Assembly: GCF_014201735.1 (NCBI RefSeq)
Contig: NZ_JACHFE010000005.1
Span: forward strand, 124,001-188,000
Reading direction: 5' to 3'
Origin: Marinobacter oulmenensis
GTDB lineage: Bacteria; Pseudomonadota; Gammaproteobacteria; Pseudomonadales; Oleiphilaceae
DNA length: 64,000 nucleotides
Below are positions 1 through 12,625 of this stretch, in pieces. The first letter of the stretch is position 1; every line of letters begins with the position of its first letter. The notes below the pieces were generated by a model. That model did no database searches, had not been told where the DNA came from, and worked only from the letters and a program-made list of their open reading frames with translations. The translations under genes were made by a program, and so were the position numbers.

Positions 1-953
<953 letters not shown>

Positions 954-1823
954 TTAAACCGCAGTAGCGCCGCCAACGATCTCCGCAATCTCTTGGGTAA
1001 TGGCTGCCTGACGCGCCTTGTTGTAGGCCAACTGAAGCTCGTCGATGATGTTGCCGGCGTTATCAGTTGCGCTCTTCATGGCGATCATTCGGGCTGCCTG
1101 CTCACAGGCCAGGTTCTCTACCACACCCTGGTAAACCTGGGACTCAATAAAGCGCGGCAAAAGGCCTTCGAGAATCTGTCTGGCATCAGGCTCGTAGAGA
1201 TAATCCCACTGGTTCTTGCTTTCTTCCTCGTCGTCATTCTCGCTCGGAGGCAGGGGCAGCAACTGCTCCACCTTCGGGCTCTGGGTCATGGTGTTGACGA
1301 ACTCGTTGGAGACAAGATAAAGCCGATCAATCTTGCCTTCGGAGAACGCGTCCAGCATGACCTTGACGTTGCCGATAAGCTTTTCGGAACTCGGGGCATC
1401 ACCCAGGTGAGTCAGCGCCGCAACGACACTGCCACCGTAGTTCCGGAAAAAGGCGTTGCCTTTCTGCCCGATAGCGCACAGATCGGTTTCCACGCCCTTT
1501 TCTTTCCACGCTTTCATTTCACGGACAAGCGCTTTGAACAGGTTGATGTTCAGACCACCACAGAGGCCACGGTCAGTTGACACCACGATATAGCCCACGC
1601 GTTTGACCTCGCGCTCGACCATGAACGGGTGTTTGTACTGAGCATTCGCCTTGGCAATGTGCCCGATCACCTGACGCATCTTTTCGGCATACGGGCGAGT
1701 CGCCTGCATGCGCTCCTGAGCTTTACGCATCTTGCTCGCAGCCACCATTTCCATGGCGCTGGTGATCTTCTGCGTACTCTTGATGCTCGATATCTGGTTA
1801 CGTATTTCTTTGCCGACGGCCAT
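954..1823 (-). CDS. atpG: F1 ATP synthase subunit gamma
   Basis: Central rotor stalk subunit that couples proton flow through Fo to the catalytic alpha3beta3 ring. The 289-residue length is normal. The N-terminal helix ([20 protein letters not shown]) and the C-terminal helix ([19 protein letters not shown]) are the family hallmarks that form the coiled-coil shaft. It sits between atpA and atpD, about 55 bases from atpD and 74 from atpA, in one transcription unit. An acidic insert near residues 195-205 (SENDDEEES) is somewhat extended compared with E. coli. Confidence 0.97.
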   Translation of the reverse strand: MAVGKEIRNQISSIKSTQKITSAMEMVAASKMRKAQERMQATRPYAEKMRQVIGHIAKANAQYKHPFMVEREVKRVGYIVVSTDRGLCGGLNINLFKALVREMKAWKEKGVETDLCAIGQKGNAFFRNYGGSVVAALTHLGDAPSSEKLIGNVKVMLDAFSEGKIDRLYLVSNEFVNTMTQSPKVEQLLPLPPSENDDEEESKNQWDYLYEPDARQILEGLLPRFIESQVYQGVVENLACEQAARMIAMKSATDNAGNIIDELQLAYNKARQAAITQEIAEIVGGATAV

Positions 1824-1897
1824 AACTCACTGCCTTCTCAAGTTAGACACTCGTTGCTACGAAAGCGGCCCGCGACGTCTGCCGCAGGCCCCGATCC

Positions 1898-3442
1898 TTA
1901 CCAGCTCTGAGTGGTCTTGAATTTCTCAAGTGCAGCTTTGAGGCCGGCAGTGATGTCGTCGTTGTAGTTGCCTTCGGGGCCGATCTTGTCGAGAAGATCC
2001 TTCTGCTCGGACCGCATCCAGTCCAGCAGTTGTGCCTCGAATTTCACAACGTCGTTAACTTCGACATCTTCCAGGAAGCCTTCGTTGGCTGCGAACAGTA
2101 CGGTACCCATTTCCGCAACGGTCATCGGGCTGTACTGGTTCTGTTTCATCAGCTCGGTGACTCGCTGACCGTGCTCCAGCTGCTTACGGGTTGCTTCGTC
2201 AAGGTCGGAAGCGAACTGGGCGAACGCCGCCAGTTCCCGGTACTGGGCCAGGGCCAGACGGATGTTACCGCCAAGCTTCTTCATGATCTTCGTCTGGGCA
2301 GAACCACCCACCCGGGATACGGATATACCGGCGTTCATCGCCGGACGGATACCGGAGTTGAACAGGTTGGTTTCCAGGAAGATCTGACCATCGGTGATAG
2401 AGATTACGTTGGTCGGTACGAATGCCGACACGTCACCGGCCTGGGTTTCGATGATCGGCAGAGCCGTCAGAGAACCAGTCTGGCCTTTCACTTCACCGTT
2501 GGTGAGCTGCTCTACGTGATCCGCGTTCACACGGGAGGCGCGCTCCAGCAGACGGGAGTGCAGGTAGAATACGTCACCCGGGAAGGCTTCACGGCCCGGC
2601 GGACGACGCAGCAGCAGTGAGATCTGACGGTAGGCGACGGCCTGCTTGGACAGGTCATCGTATACGATCAGGGCGTCTTCACCACGGTCACGGAAGTACT
2701 CACCCATGGAGGTACCGGAGTAAGGAGCCAGGAACTGCATGGCGGCCGGATCGGCAGCGCCGGCAGCAACCACGATGGTGTGGTCCATGGCGCCGTGTTC
2801 TTCCAGCTTGCGCACAACGGCGGCGATAGAAGACTGCTTCTGACCAACGGCGACGTAGATACACTTGATGCCGGTGTTCTTCTGGTTGATGATCGCGTCG
2901 ATCGCAACCGCGGTCTTACCGATCTGACGGTCACCGATGATCAGCTCACGCTGACCACGACCGATGGGCACCATGGTGTCAATCGGCTTGAGACCGGTCT
3001 GGACCGGCTGATCAACCGATTGACGGGCGATAACGCCCGGCGCCACTTTCTCGACCGGGGAGGTCAGGTCGGTGCCCAGGTCACCCTTGCCGTCGATCGG
3101 GTTACCCAGACCGTCGACAACACGACCCATCAGTTCCGGACCCACCGGAACTTCCAGGATGCGACCGGTGCAACGAACCTTCTGACCTTCCGCCAGACCT
3201 TCGTATTCACCCAGCACAACCGCACCAACGGAATCACGCTCCAGGTTCAGAGCCATGCCGTAGGTGCCGTTGGCAAATTCAATCATCTCGCCGTACATAA
3301 CATCGGCGAGACCGTGGATCAGTACGATGCCGTCAGAAACGGACAGGATCGTACCTTCGTTTTTTGCTTCGGAAGAGATATCGAGCTTCTCGATTCTCTT
3401 CTTGATGATGTCACTGATCTCGGATGGATTCAGTTGCTGCAT
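1898..3442 (-). CDS. atpA: F1 ATP synthase subunit alpha
   Basis: Regulatory, non-catalytic nucleotide-binding subunit of F1. At 514 residues it is close to the 513 usual in Gammaproteobacteria. The N-terminus [20 protein letters not shown] is the delta-binding segment. The P-loop GDRQIGKTA is near residue 170, and the later segment [24 protein letters not shown] is the conserved alpha signature. It lies 28 bases downstream of atpH. No anomaly was seen. Confidence 0.98.
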   Translation of the reverse strand: MQQLNPSEISDIIKKRIEKLDISSEAKNEGTILSVSDGIVLIHGLADVMYGEMIEFANGTYGMALNLERDSVGAVVLGEYEGLAEGQKVRCTGRILEVPVGPELMGRVVDGLGNPIDGKGDLGTDLTSPVEKVAPGVIARQSVDQPVQTGLKPIDTMVPIGRGQRELIIGDRQIGKTAVAIDAIINQKNTGIKCIYVAVGQKQSSIAAVVRKLEEHGAMDHTIVVAAGAADPAAMQFLAPYSGTSMGEYFRDRGEDALIVYDDLSKQAVAYRQISLLLRRPPGREAFPGDVFYLHSRLLERASRVNADHVEQLTNGEVKGQTGSLTALPIIETQAGDVSAFVPTNVISITDGQIFLETNLFNSGIRPAMNAGISVSRVGGSAQTKIMKKLGGNIRLALAQYRELAAFAQFASDLDEATRKQLEHGQRVTELMKQNQYSPMTVAEMGTVLFAANEGFLEDVEVNDVVKFEAQLLDWMRSEQKDLLDKIGPEGNYNDDITAGLKAALEKFKTTQSW

Positions 3443-3470
3443 GCCAATATCCTCAAACCTTGTGCTGAAA

Positions 3471-4007
3471 TCAGGAGCCCAGAGCGTCCGCCAGCTTGTT
3501 CAGCTTTGCGCGTACAGATGCGTCAATAACCAGATCGCCGGCGCGGATGACCACCCCCCCGATCAGAGACTTGTCCATTGACGCCGCGAGTGACACTTCC
3601 CGCTCAAGTTTGCGTGAAAGCGCCTGGGCGAGCTTCTGTTGCTGTTCGTCCGTCAACTCGAATGCGGCGGTGACGTCGATATCAACAGTGCGCTCCAGAT
3701 CAGCCCGATACGTGTTGAAGAGCGCTGCAATCTCAGGAAGGAGAGTCAGCCGACGGTTTTCCGCCAGAACGGCAAAGAAATTGCGAATCTGATCCGTCAG
3801 GCCGTCCTGGACGACTTCGAGAATCAGTTCGGCTTTCTTCTGCTCTTCCAGACCCGGATTTGCGAGAAGCTGTCGAATGTCTGCGTTCGCAGTGACCTGT
3901 CCGGCAATTGTCAGTACCTGCGCCCACTCAGCCAGCTCTTTATGCTCCTGAGCGGCAGCAAATGCTGCTTTTGCGTATGGACGGGCCAGCGTTCTCAGTT
4001 CTGCCAT
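3471..4007 (-). CDS. atpH: ATP synthase subunit delta (OSCP)
   Basis: Peripheral-stalk subunit that clamps the alpha N-termini to the b dimer. The 178 residues are of normal size. The start [19 protein letters not shown] and the C-terminal [23 protein letters not shown] motif identify the family. The gap to atpF is only 15 bases, which suggests translational coupling inside the atp operon. Confidence 0.96.
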   Translation of the reverse strand: MAELRTLARPYAKAAFAAAQEHKELAEWAQVLTIAGQVTANADIRQLLANPGLEEQKKAELILEVVQDGLTDQIRNFFAVLAENRRLTLLPEIAALFNTYRADLERTVDIDVTAAFELTDEQQQKLAQALSRKLEREVSLAASMDKSLIGGVVIRAGDLVIDASVRAKLNKLADALGS

Positions 4008-4022
4008 GATGAACCTCGTCGT

Positions 4023-4493
4023 TTAGAGTTCCGCCGCCAGCTTGTCCAACATCTCGTTGTGCTTGGAAGCATCGACAGAGGTTTCCAGGATCTTCTCGGC
4101 ACCGGTGACGGCGATTGCGGCAACTTCTGCACGCAGGGCGTCACGAGCCTGATTACGCTCCTGTTCAATTTCGGCCTTGGCCTGCTCAATCAGCTTCTGA
4201 CCTTCCTTCCGGGCGTCCTCCTTGGAGGCCTCCACGATCTGGTTGGCCCGCTTGTTGGCCTGCTCAATGAGGGCCGAGGCTTGCTGCTTGGCTTCACGCA
4301 GTTCCTGGGCTGACTTCTCCTGAGCCAGTTCCAGATCGCGCGCAGCACGGTCTGAAGCAGCCAGGCCGTCAGCGATCTTCTTTTGACGCTCCTGCAGTGC
4401 GGCCATGATCGGCGGCCACACATATTTCATGCAGAAGACGACAAAGATAAAGAACGCGATGGCTTGACCAATCATCGTCAAATTAATATTCAC
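4023..4493 (-). CDS. atpF: ATP synthase Fo subunit b
   Basis: Membrane-anchored peripheral stalk subunit. The 156 residues match the E. coli length. There is one N-terminal membrane helix (about residues 5-25, with [18 protein letters not shown]), followed by a long charged, Ala/Glu/Lys/Arg-rich helix that forms the right-handed coiled coil. It lies between atpE and atpH in the standard order. Confidence 0.97.
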   Translation of the reverse strand: MNINLTMIGQAIAFFIFVVFCMKYVWPPIMAALQERQKKIADGLAASDRAARDLELAQEKSAQELREAKQQASALIEQANKRANQIVEASKEDARKEGQKLIEQAKAEIEQERNQARDALRAEVAAIAVTGAEKILETSVDASKHNEMLDKLAAEL

Positions 4494-4558
4494 GTCTTCA
4501 CCTCTCGCCTGTTTTGTTAAGACTCATGGACCGGGGTCTCCCCCGGCGGGAGACTTGA

Positions 4559-4831
<273 letters not shown>

Positions 4832-4853
4832 TCAGTTAGGTTTTCAGTTTGTT

Positions 4854-4874
4854 TAAGGGTTTAGGGTTTAGGGT
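4854..4874. repeat. Three tandem heptads in the atpE leader
   Basis: Between atpB and atpE the plus strand reads TAAGGGT followed by two copies of TTAGGGT. On the coding (minus) strand this is an A/C-rich, nearly G-free leader upstream of atpE. It matches the plant-type telomere heptad by chance. A bacterial reading is an unstructured leader that favours ribosome loading on atpE, as the atpE translation-initiation region does in E. coli. Confidence 0.6.
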
Positions 4875-4903
4875 TTATTGAAACCAATGTCGATGGTGCG
4901 CGA

Positions 4904-6197
<1,294 letters not shown>

Positions 6198-6273
6198 GTC
6201 GATTCCGAATGTTCGGTGCCCCGGCTCTTTGCCGGTTGAAAAAATAAGCAAATACACCGATACGAGCGCGCAG

Positions 6274-6302
6274 ATTATATGTGTTCACCGGTAACGAATC
6301 AA
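6274..6302 (-). promoter_or_regulatory. Sigma-70-type promoter of the atp operon
   Basis: On the minus strand, TTGATT (6297-6302) and a perfect TATAAT (6274-6279) are separated by 17 bases. Transcription would begin near 6267, leaving a leader of about 70 bases before atpI. Eight-base inverted arms GTGTTCAC (6281-6288) and GTGAACAC (6308-6315) straddle the -35 and could bind a regulator. Confidence 0.7.
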
Positions 6303-6466
6303 CAAATGTGAACACCTGTGAAAGGGTCCGATCCCGCACTATTTCTGGCCTTCAGGCGGATCGGACACAAATAGGTATGGCACCGGTTCCGCAACACTAG
6401 ATATTGTGCAAAAAACACATTACGGACTTTGGTCGCAGATTGCAGGCACCACTTTTCTGGAAGGAT

Positions 6467-7354
6467 TTACTGGATGTGACCCAGAATGCCGTCCAATTCA
6501 TCCAGAGAGCTGTATTCGATCACCAGCTTGCCCTTGCCACGCTTGCCATGGGCGATGGATACCCGGGCGCCGAGCCGGTCGGACAGATCATCCTGCAGGG
6601 CCCGGATATTGGGATCCACCGCCTTCTCCTGCTGTGACGTCTTGTCCGGCTGCTCGCTCTGAACGCGGCGCACCAGTGCTTCAGTCTGGCGTACGGACAG
6701 GGATTTGGCCACCACCTGACGGGCCACCTGGGCCTGCTGTTCCGGGGGCAGGGTCAGCATGGCCCGGCCATGGCCCATTTCCAGGTCGCCATGCTCGAGC
6801 ATGACACGCACGTCCTCGGCCAGGCCGATCAGACGCAGCAGGTTGGTGATGGTGGTGCGGGATTTACCGACGGCTTCGGCCACCTGAGCCTGGGTCAGCC
6901 CGAATTCTTCCTGCAGACGCTGCAGTGCGAAGGCTTCCTCGATCGGATTGAGGTTTTCCCGCTGGATGTTCTCGATCAGGGCCATGGCGATGGCCGCGTC
7001 GTCCGGTACATCGCGAACGATGGCCGGAATGCTGTCCAGCTCAGCCAGCTGGGTGGCACGCCAGCGCCGCTCACCGGCGATCAGCTCGTACCGGCCCTCG
7101 GCAACCGGGCGGACGACCACCGGCTGCATCACACCCTGTTGACGAATAGAGTCCGCCAGCTCCTGCAGGGCCGCCGGATCCATATCACGCCGGGGCTGAT
7201 AACGCCCGCGCTGGATGAGGTCGATGGGGATTTCCCGGAGCTCACCATCGTGATCCGGGACTTCCTGGTCGAGATTGACCTTGGAGCCCTGAAGCAGCGC
7301 CCCCAGTCCCCGTTCGCCCAAGCCTCGTTTCTTCGCCGCCATGGTGTCTGTCAT
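6467..7354 (-). CDS. parB: Chromosome-partitioning protein ParB (CTP-dependent clamp)
   Basis: DNA-binding clamp that loads at parS, spreads along DNA and drives origin segregation with ParA. The 295 residues are typical. The N-terminal CTP-binding domain carries the GERRWRA box at about residues 94-100, followed by a helix-turn-helix near 143-165 (TQAQVAEAVGKSRTTITNLL) and a C-terminal dimerisation domain. It lies 48 bases downstream of parA. No parS palindrome was seen in the window. Confidence 0.96.
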   Translation of the reverse strand: MTDTMAAKKRGLGERGLGALLQGSKVNLDQEVPDHDGELREIPIDLIQRGRYQPRRDMDPAALQELADSIRQQGVMQPVVVRPVAEGRYELIAGERRWRATQLAELDSIPAIVRDVPDDAAIAMALIENIQRENLNPIEEAFALQRLQEEFGLTQAQVAEAVGKSRTTITNLLRLIGLAEDVRVMLEHGDLEMGHGRAMLTLPPEQQAQVARQVVAKSLSVRQTEALVRRVQSEQPDKTSQQEKAVDPNIRALQDDLSDRLGARVSIAHGKRGKGKLVIEYSSLDELDGILGHIQ

Positions 7355-7402
7355 TCTTCCTGTTGAAATTGTGGATGCATGGTCGCCTGAAGGCGCGCTA
7401 TG

Positions 7403-8197
7403 TTACACCGCAACGGCGGCGGATGTCTTTTTCGATCCATGCCGGCGCACCATTTCTCCAGCCAGGGCCAGGTAAGCCACGGCACCCTTGGAGGCACGGT
7501 CATATTTGAGGGCCGGCACGCCATAACTGGGCGCTTCCGCCAGCCGAACGTTACGCGGAATCACCGCCCGGTAGACCTTGTCGCCAAAATACTCACTCAG
7601 CTGACCGGACACATCGAGCGTCAGGCTATTGCGCGGATCGTACATGGTGCGCAGGATCCCCTCGATTTCCAGGTTCGGGTTCACGGTCTCGCGGATCTGT
7701 TCGACGGTATTCATCAGTGCCGCCAGCCCCTCCAGGGCATAGTACTCGCACTGCATGGGAATCAGTACCGAATCGGCGGCGGACAGGGCATTCACCGTCA
7801 ACAGGTTGAGCGATGGCGGGCAGTCGATGAGGATGTAATCGTAGTCTTCACGAACGGTATTGAGGGTCAGTCGCAGGCGATGCTCACGCCCGATCTCGTT
7901 CATCAGCTCGACTTCTGCAGCCGTCAGGTCGCCGTTAGCGGGCAGCAGGTCAAACCCCGATGCCTCGGCGTGAATGATCACCTGGCGCGGTTCGGCACGC
8001 TTGGTGAGCACGTCATAGCCGGACAGCTCCAGTGCATTCTTGTCGACGCCGCTGCCCATGGTGGCATTACCCTGGGGATCCATATCCACCAGCAGCACAC
8101 GGCGTTTGGTCGCGGCCAGGGAGGCAGCCAGGTTGACGCAGGTGGTGGTCTTGCCGACACCGCCTTTCTGATTGGTCACTGCCATCACGCGCGCCAT
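7403..8197 (-). CDS. parA: Chromosome-partitioning ATPase ParA/Soj
   Basis: Deviant Walker-A ATPase that moves ParB-bound origins over the nucleoid. Residues 11-18 (KGGVGKTT) carry the signature lysine and the P-loop lysine, and LLVDMDPQGNATMGSG is the Walker A' region. The 264-residue length and the order rsmG-parA-parB identify the chromosomal type rather than a plasmid type. Confidence 0.96.
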   Translation of the reverse strand: MARVMAVTNQKGGVGKTTTCVNLAASLAATKRRVLLVDMDPQGNATMGSGVDKNALELSGYDVLTKRAEPRQVIIHAEASGFDLLPANGDLTAAEVELMNEIGREHRLRLTLNTVREDYDYILIDCPPSLNLLTVNALSAADSVLIPMQCEYYALEGLAALMNTVEQIRETVNPNLEIEGILRTMYDPRNSLTLDVSGQLSEYFGDKVYRAVIPRNVRLAEAPSYGVPALKYDRASKGAVAYLALAGEMVRRHGSKKTSAAVAV

Positions 8198-8219
8198 GTT
8201 TCGACTCCTGTTGCGGGTT

Positions 8220-8864
8220 TTACCGGTTTGATTCTGCCCGGGTGACGATCAGCAGGTGCCGCTCGCCATCTGCACCGGGAACCTTGAGGGAATGACTGGA
8301 TTCTACCTGCCATCCGGCCGGAAGGGCAGAGACCTCATCATCCGGGTACTGGCCTTTCATGGCAAGGAACTGGCCGTCAGTGGCCAGCAACTGGCCGCAC
8401 CAGTTGACCAGATTGTCGAGGGCCGTAAAGGCCCGGCTGCTGATCTGGGAAAACGGCTGCTCCGGCTGGCAGTCCTCGGCACGGCCGTGGATCACCTGCA
8501 CATTGTCGAGCCCCAGCTCGAGCACACACTGATTGAGAAAACGGGTCTTCTTGCCATTGCTGTCCAGCAGCGTGAACCGCTTGTCCGGACAGACAATAGC
8601 CAGCGGAACACCGGGCAGGCCGCCGCCAGCGCCCACATCCAGCAGGTGTTCGGTGGTTACCCAGGGCAACAGGCTCAGGCTGTCCAGCAACTGGCGGGAC
8701 ACCATCACACGCTCATCCCGGACGGCGGTCAGGTTATAGGCCCGGTTCCATTTGCTGAGCAGGGCCAGAAATGCCAGCAACTGCTCCTGCTGGCCATCAG
8801 TGACGGACAACTCCATCGCCGACAGCCCCTGCCGGAGCTGCGCCGGCCACTGTGACTGGCTCAT
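8220..8864 (-). CDS. rsmG: 16S rRNA (guanine-527-N7)-methyltransferase
   Basis: Methylates G527 of 16S rRNA using S-adenosylmethionine. The 214 residues are normal. The SAM-binding motif LLDVGAGGGLPGVPLAI is present at about residues 70-86. The start lies one base beyond the mnmG stop, so the two are almost certainly co-translated. It is the former gidB, always next to mnmG in this group. Confidence 0.96.
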   Translation of the reverse strand: MSQSQWPAQLRQGLSAMELSVTDGQQEQLLAFLALLSKWNRAYNLTAVRDERVMVSRQLLDSLSLLPWVTTEHLLDVGAGGGLPGVPLAIVCPDKRFTLLDSNGKKTRFLNQCVLELGLDNVQVIHGRAEDCQPEQPFSQISSRAFTALDNLVNWCGQLLATDGQFLAMKGQYPDDEVSALPAGWQVESSHSLKVPGADGERHLLIVTRAESNR

Positions 8865-8865
8865 A

Positions 8866-10752
8866 TTACGCGCTCTGTTTCTTCAGAAGGTCCCGCTTTT
8901 TCAGATGCACAAGGATCTGACTGACCGCCGCCGGGGTCACCCCCTGGATACGGGAGGCCTGGGCCACGGTTTCCGGGCGCACTTCCTTGAGCTTCTGTTT
9001 GATCTCGTTGGACAGACCGCCAATGACGTCATAGTCCAGATCCACCGGCAACTCGGTGTTCTCGTTACGCCGCAGGCGTTCAATCTCATCCGCCTGACGG
9101 GAGATGTAACCCTCGTATTTGATCTCGATCTCCACCTGGTCGGCGACGTTCGGATCCTCCGCCCGCTCGCCACCAATCTCGGCCACGTGCTCGTAGACGA
9201 TCTCCGGCCGGCGCAGCAACTCCGCCAGTGAATGATCCCGGGCCATGGGCTGCTTCAGAAAGCCGTTGGCGCGCTCGGCTGCCTCGGTGTTCGGGTGAAT
9301 GCGCGTGGATTCCAGCCGGCGACGCTCGGCCGCGATACCTTCGCGCTTGGCATTGAACTTCTGCCAGCGCTCGTCGTCCACCAGCCCCAGGTTGCGGCCG
9401 GTTTCGGTCAGACGCAGGTCCGCGTTGTCTTCACGAAGGATCAGGCGGTACTCGGCGCGGCTGGTGAACATCCGGTAGGGCTCTTTGGTACCCATGGTGA
9501 TCAGATCATCCACCAGCACACCCAGGTAGGCCTCGTCCCGGCGCGGGTACCACTCGTCTTTCTCCTGGGCGCGGAGCGCAGCATTGACGCCTGCCAGCAG
9601 CCCCTGGGCACCGGCTTCTTCATAACCCGTGGTGCCGTTAATCTGGCCGGCAAAATACAGACCCTGGATAAACTTGGTTTCCAGGGTATGACGCAGATCC
9701 TGCGGGTTCAGGTAATCGTACTCGATAGCGTAACCCGGCCGGGTGATGTGGGCATTCTCGAAGCCGGGAATGGAACGCACCGCCGCCAGCTGGATATCGA
9801 ACGGCAGGCTGGTGGAAATGCCGTTCGGGTAAAGCTCGTGGGTGGTCAGCCCTTCGGGCTCCACGAAGATCTGGTGCGAGTCCTTGTCGGCAAAGCGGTT
9901 CACCTTATCCTCAATGGACGGGCAGTAACGCGGGCCGACGCCCTCGATTTCCCCGGCAAACATGGGCGAGCGATCAAAACCGCTGCGAATGATGTCATGG
10001 GTCTGTTCGGTGGTACGGGTCACGTAACAGCAGACCTGCTGCGGGTGCTCGTCCCGGCTGCCCAGGAACGACATCACCGGGGTCGGGTTGTCGCCCCACT
10101 GCTCGTCCATTACCGAAAAATCCACAGACCGGGCGTCGATACGTGGCGGTGTCCCGGTTTTCAGCCGGCCCACGGTAAACGGCAGCTCGCGCAGTCGCTG
10201 GGACAGGGCATTGGCCGGTGCGTCTCCGGCCCGGCCGCCAGCGTGATTCTGCATGCCGATGTGGATAACCCCGCCCAGGAAGGTACCGGTCGTCAGCACC
10301 ACCGTCTGGGCGCGAAAGCGGATACCGGTCTGGGTGACCACTCCGGTCACCTGGTCGTTTTCCACGATCAGGTCGTCCGCTGCCTGCTGGAACAACGTCA
10401 GGTTAGGCTGGTTCTCGAGCATGTGCCGGATGGCCGCCTTGTACAGCACCCGGTCCGCCTGGGCACGAGTCGCCCGCACCGCCGGGCCCTTGCGGCTGTT
10501 CAGAACCCGGAATTGGATCCCCGCCTGGTCGGTGGCGTGCGCCATGGCACCACCCAGCGCATCGATTTCCTTCACCAGGTGACTTTTGCCGATACCGCCG
10601 ATCGCCGGGTTACAGGACATCTGGCCCAGGGTCTCGATATTGTGGGTCAGCAGCAGGGTCTGGGACCCCATGCGGGCAGCCGCCAGCGCGGCTTCGGTGC
10701 CGGCATGACCACCACCAATGACGATGACATCGAAACGGTTCGGAAACTCCAC
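8866..10752 (-). CDS. mnmG: tRNA U34 carboxymethylaminomethyl modification enzyme MnmG
   Basis: FAD-dependent partner of MnmE that modifies the wobble uridine of several tRNAs. The 628 residues match the family. The dinucleotide-binding motif [20 protein letters not shown] is at the N-terminus. mnmE, often adjacent in Pseudomonas-like genomes, is absent here; the upstream side instead holds a candidate replication origin, as in E. coli. A TATACT -10-like hexamer lies at 10804-10809 on the minus strand. Confidence 0.97.
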   Translation of the reverse strand: MEFPNRFDVIVIGGGHAGTEAALAAARMGSQTLLLTHNIETLGQMSCNPAIGGIGKSHLVKEIDALGGAMAHATDQAGIQFRVLNSRKGPAVRATRAQADRVLYKAAIRHMLENQPNLTLFQQAADDLIVENDQVTGVVTQTGIRFRAQTVVLTTGTFLGGVIHIGMQNHAGGRAGDAPANALSQRLRELPFTVGRLKTGTPPRIDARSVDFSVMDEQWGDNPTPVMSFLGSRDEHPQQVCCYVTRTTEQTHDIIRSGFDRSPMFAGEIEGVGPRYCPSIEDKVNRFADKDSHQIFVEPEGLTTHELYPNGISTSLPFDIQLAAVRSIPGFENAHITRPGYAIEYDYLNPQDLRHTLETKFIQGLYFAGQINGTTGYEEAGAQGLLAGVNAALRAQEKDEWYPRRDEAYLGVLVDDLITMGTKEPYRMFTSRAEYRLILREDNADLRLTETGRNLGLVDDERWQKFNAKREGIAAERRRLESTRIHPNTEAAERANGFLKQPMARDHSLAELLRRPEIVYEHVAEIGGERAEDPNVADQVEIEIKYEGYISRQADEIERLRRNENTELPVDLDYDVIGGLSNEIKQKLKEVRPETVAQASRIQGVTPAAVSQILVHLKKRDLLKKQSA

Positions 10753-10838
10753 TCTTCACCTCGGAAATCGGGCTTGAAATAAGGGTATAAAAACAGGGCG
10801 GCGAGTATAACGCCTCACCCGGGAAAATGCAGTCAGAA

Positions 10839-11115
10839 TGTGCAAATTTTAACCAGACATTGGTGCGTCAGGAAGCGGCCCCGGCCGGCAAGGGGGCCAA
10901 AGCCGCCTTTTGGGCCGGCCAAAGCGGCTCAGTAAAAACCGAAATCCGCGCTTTATCAGTGGCTTGTCATCGAATATTCATGAATTGTTCAAGAACTTAT
11001 CCACAAGTCGAGCAAGTTATAAACGATCAGAATTAACCATTAATATCAGCAAGTTGACAATTTAAACCTGAGAAATTCATGGGTTTTCCGAGGGTTTTGC
11101 AATTATTTATCCACA
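10839..11115. other. Candidate replication origin (DnaA-box region)
   Basis: The 350-base gap upstream of mnmG turns AT-rich after about 10930. Two exact DnaA boxes TTATCCACA lie in the same orientation at 10997-11005 and 11107-11115; the second overlaps the 3' end of the MFS gene. A one-mismatch box occurs at 10839-10847 on the other strand. The neighbouring core genes (mnmG to atp) read away from the site, and parAB is close. This resembles the E. coli mnmG-oriC layout. Two strong boxes are few for an oriC, so the call is moderate. Confidence 0.45.
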
Positions 11116-12398
11116 GATCCGGCAGCGCGCCTTCGCAGAGCCATCACGAACAACCACACCCCCAGGTTCACCAGGGACAGGATCAGGAAAAATCCGGGAA
11201 TGCCCACGCCCGCAATACCCAGCAGGACCATCCCGGCGAGAGCGCTAAAGACCATGAACAGCGCATTGATGACATTCAGCGCTGCAATAATCCGTGCCCG
11301 CTTGTGATCCGGCGTTTCATGCTGGATAAACGCATACAGGGGCACAATGAACAACCCGCCACTGGTTCCGATGCCGACAAGATCGGCGACCACCCGCAGA
11401 TAGGCCGGATCCGTCAGCATGACCAGCCAGGTGGTGGCCGCCGGCGAATCGGGCACGGCGAAGTACAGATCAACACCAAACAGGGTCAGTCCGAGCGCGC
11501 CCCAGGGCACGGGCTTGAGTGTTACCCGGTGTCGGGTCAGGTGTTCACAGAGCGTGGAACCGAGGGAAATGCCGACAATGAACAGCGCCAGCAACAGTGT
11601 CACCACGGTTTCATCACCGGCCAGCCAGGTCTTGGCGAAGTTCGGAAACTGGGTCAGGTAGGCAGCACCGAGGAACCAGAACCAGGAAATGGCCAGGACA
11701 GCCCACAGCACCCGGCGGCGCTCGGCGGCCACGCGCATCAGATGCCAGGTTTCCTGCAGTGGCCGGAGACGCACCTCCAGTTCCGCTGCCTCATCGCCGA
11801 TATCGGGCACCCGCCGGGCCGCCAGATAGCCCAGTATTGCCACCAGCATCACCGCCACGGCCGTTACCGGGGCGGACACAGGCCCGGCCATGATCACACC
11901 CGCCACGATGGTACCCAGCAGGATCGCAATGAAGGTGCCCATGGCCACCAGCCCATTGCCGCCCACCAGTTCATCATCATGCAGCACCCGTGGCAGGATG
12001 GCGTACTTGACCGGCCCGAAGAAGGTGGACTGCACGCCCATCAGGAACAGTACCAGCAGCAGCCATTCATACCAGCCTAGCCAGAGCCCGACAGCCGCCG
12101 CCACCATGATGGCAATCTCCGCCACTTTGACCACGCGAATGATCCGGGCCTTTTCGTAACGGTCGGCCAGTTGTCCGGCGATGCCGGAGAACAGAAAGAA
12201 TGGCAGGATAAACAGGAATGCCGCCAGATTGACCACCAGATTGACAGAAAGCCCCATCAGACCACCCGCCTGAAAGGTGATCAGCAGCAACAGGGCATTC
12301 TTGAACAGGTTATCGTTGAATGCGCCGGAAAACTGGGTCAGGTAAAAGGGCAGGAAACGCCGCTGGCCCAGAAGCCGGAACTGGCTTTGCTCACTCAT
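11103..12398 (-). CDS. LplT-like MFS transporter
   Basis: Polytopic major facilitator protein of 431 residues. The N-terminus (FLPFYLTQFSGAFNDNLFKN) resembles the lysophospholipid transporter LplT and the transporter half of fused acyltransferase-ACP synthetases. LplT flips lyso-phospholipids across the inner membrane for re-acylation, but no acyltransferase gene is adjacent, so the substrate is inferred only. The ATG at 12396-12398 is chosen; upstream in-frame residues look non-coding and Cys/Arg-rich. Its stop region overlaps a DnaA box. Confidence 0.75.
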   Translation of the reverse strand: MSEQSQFRLLGQRRFLPFYLTQFSGAFNDNLFKNALLLLITFQAGGLMGLSVNLVVNLAAFLFILPFFLFSGIAGQLADRYEKARIIRVVKVAEIAIMVAAAVGLWLGWYEWLLLVLFLMGVQSTFFGPVKYAILPRVLHDDELVGGNGLVAMGTFIAILLGTIVAGVIMAGPVSAPVTAVAVMLVAILGYLAARRVPDIGDEAAELEVRLRPLQETWHLMRVAAERRRVLWAVLAISWFWFLGAAYLTQFPNFAKTWLAGDETVVTLLLALFIVGISLGSTLCEHLTRHRVTLKPVPWGALGLTLFGVDLYFAVPDSPAATTWLVMLTDPAYLRVVADLVGIGTSGGLFIVPLYAFIQHETPDHKRARIIAALNVINALFMVFSALAGMVLLGIAGVGIPGFFLILSLVNLGVWLFVMALRRRAAGSVDK

Positions 12399-12625
12399 AA
12401 TGCGCTCATTCAGGGTGCATGGCTTCGAACAAGACCGACAATCTGCCCGCCTTTGGGGCGGGCCCATCGGGCGCCCCTGTCTTATGGATACTTTAACGAC
12501 GCGTATTGGCGGCTTTAGGCGTCAAACAACCGGCAGATTGGCACAAAACTCGCTTACCTAACAGGTTCACACATCGTCTCTGCCTGATCGGGACGGTTCA
12601 AGGTCGCAGTATAGGGTTCCTTTCC

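Noticed and set aside
4854-4880. Plant-type telomere repeat as a chromosome end or integrated telomere
   Set aside because: Only three copies inside the atp operon; it is better explained as a leader sequence.
6467-8300. parS site near parAB
   Set aside because: No match to TGTTNCACGTGAAACA was seen; CACGTG hexamers elsewhere in the window (for example near 16510) lack the flanks.
9232-10782. Plus-strand open frame of 516 codons opposite mnmG
   Set aside because: Shadow of mnmG; no motif of its own.
12445-12463. GC-rich hairpin upstream of the MFS gene as a terminator
   Set aside because: No T-run on either strand and it lies in a divergent promoter region.
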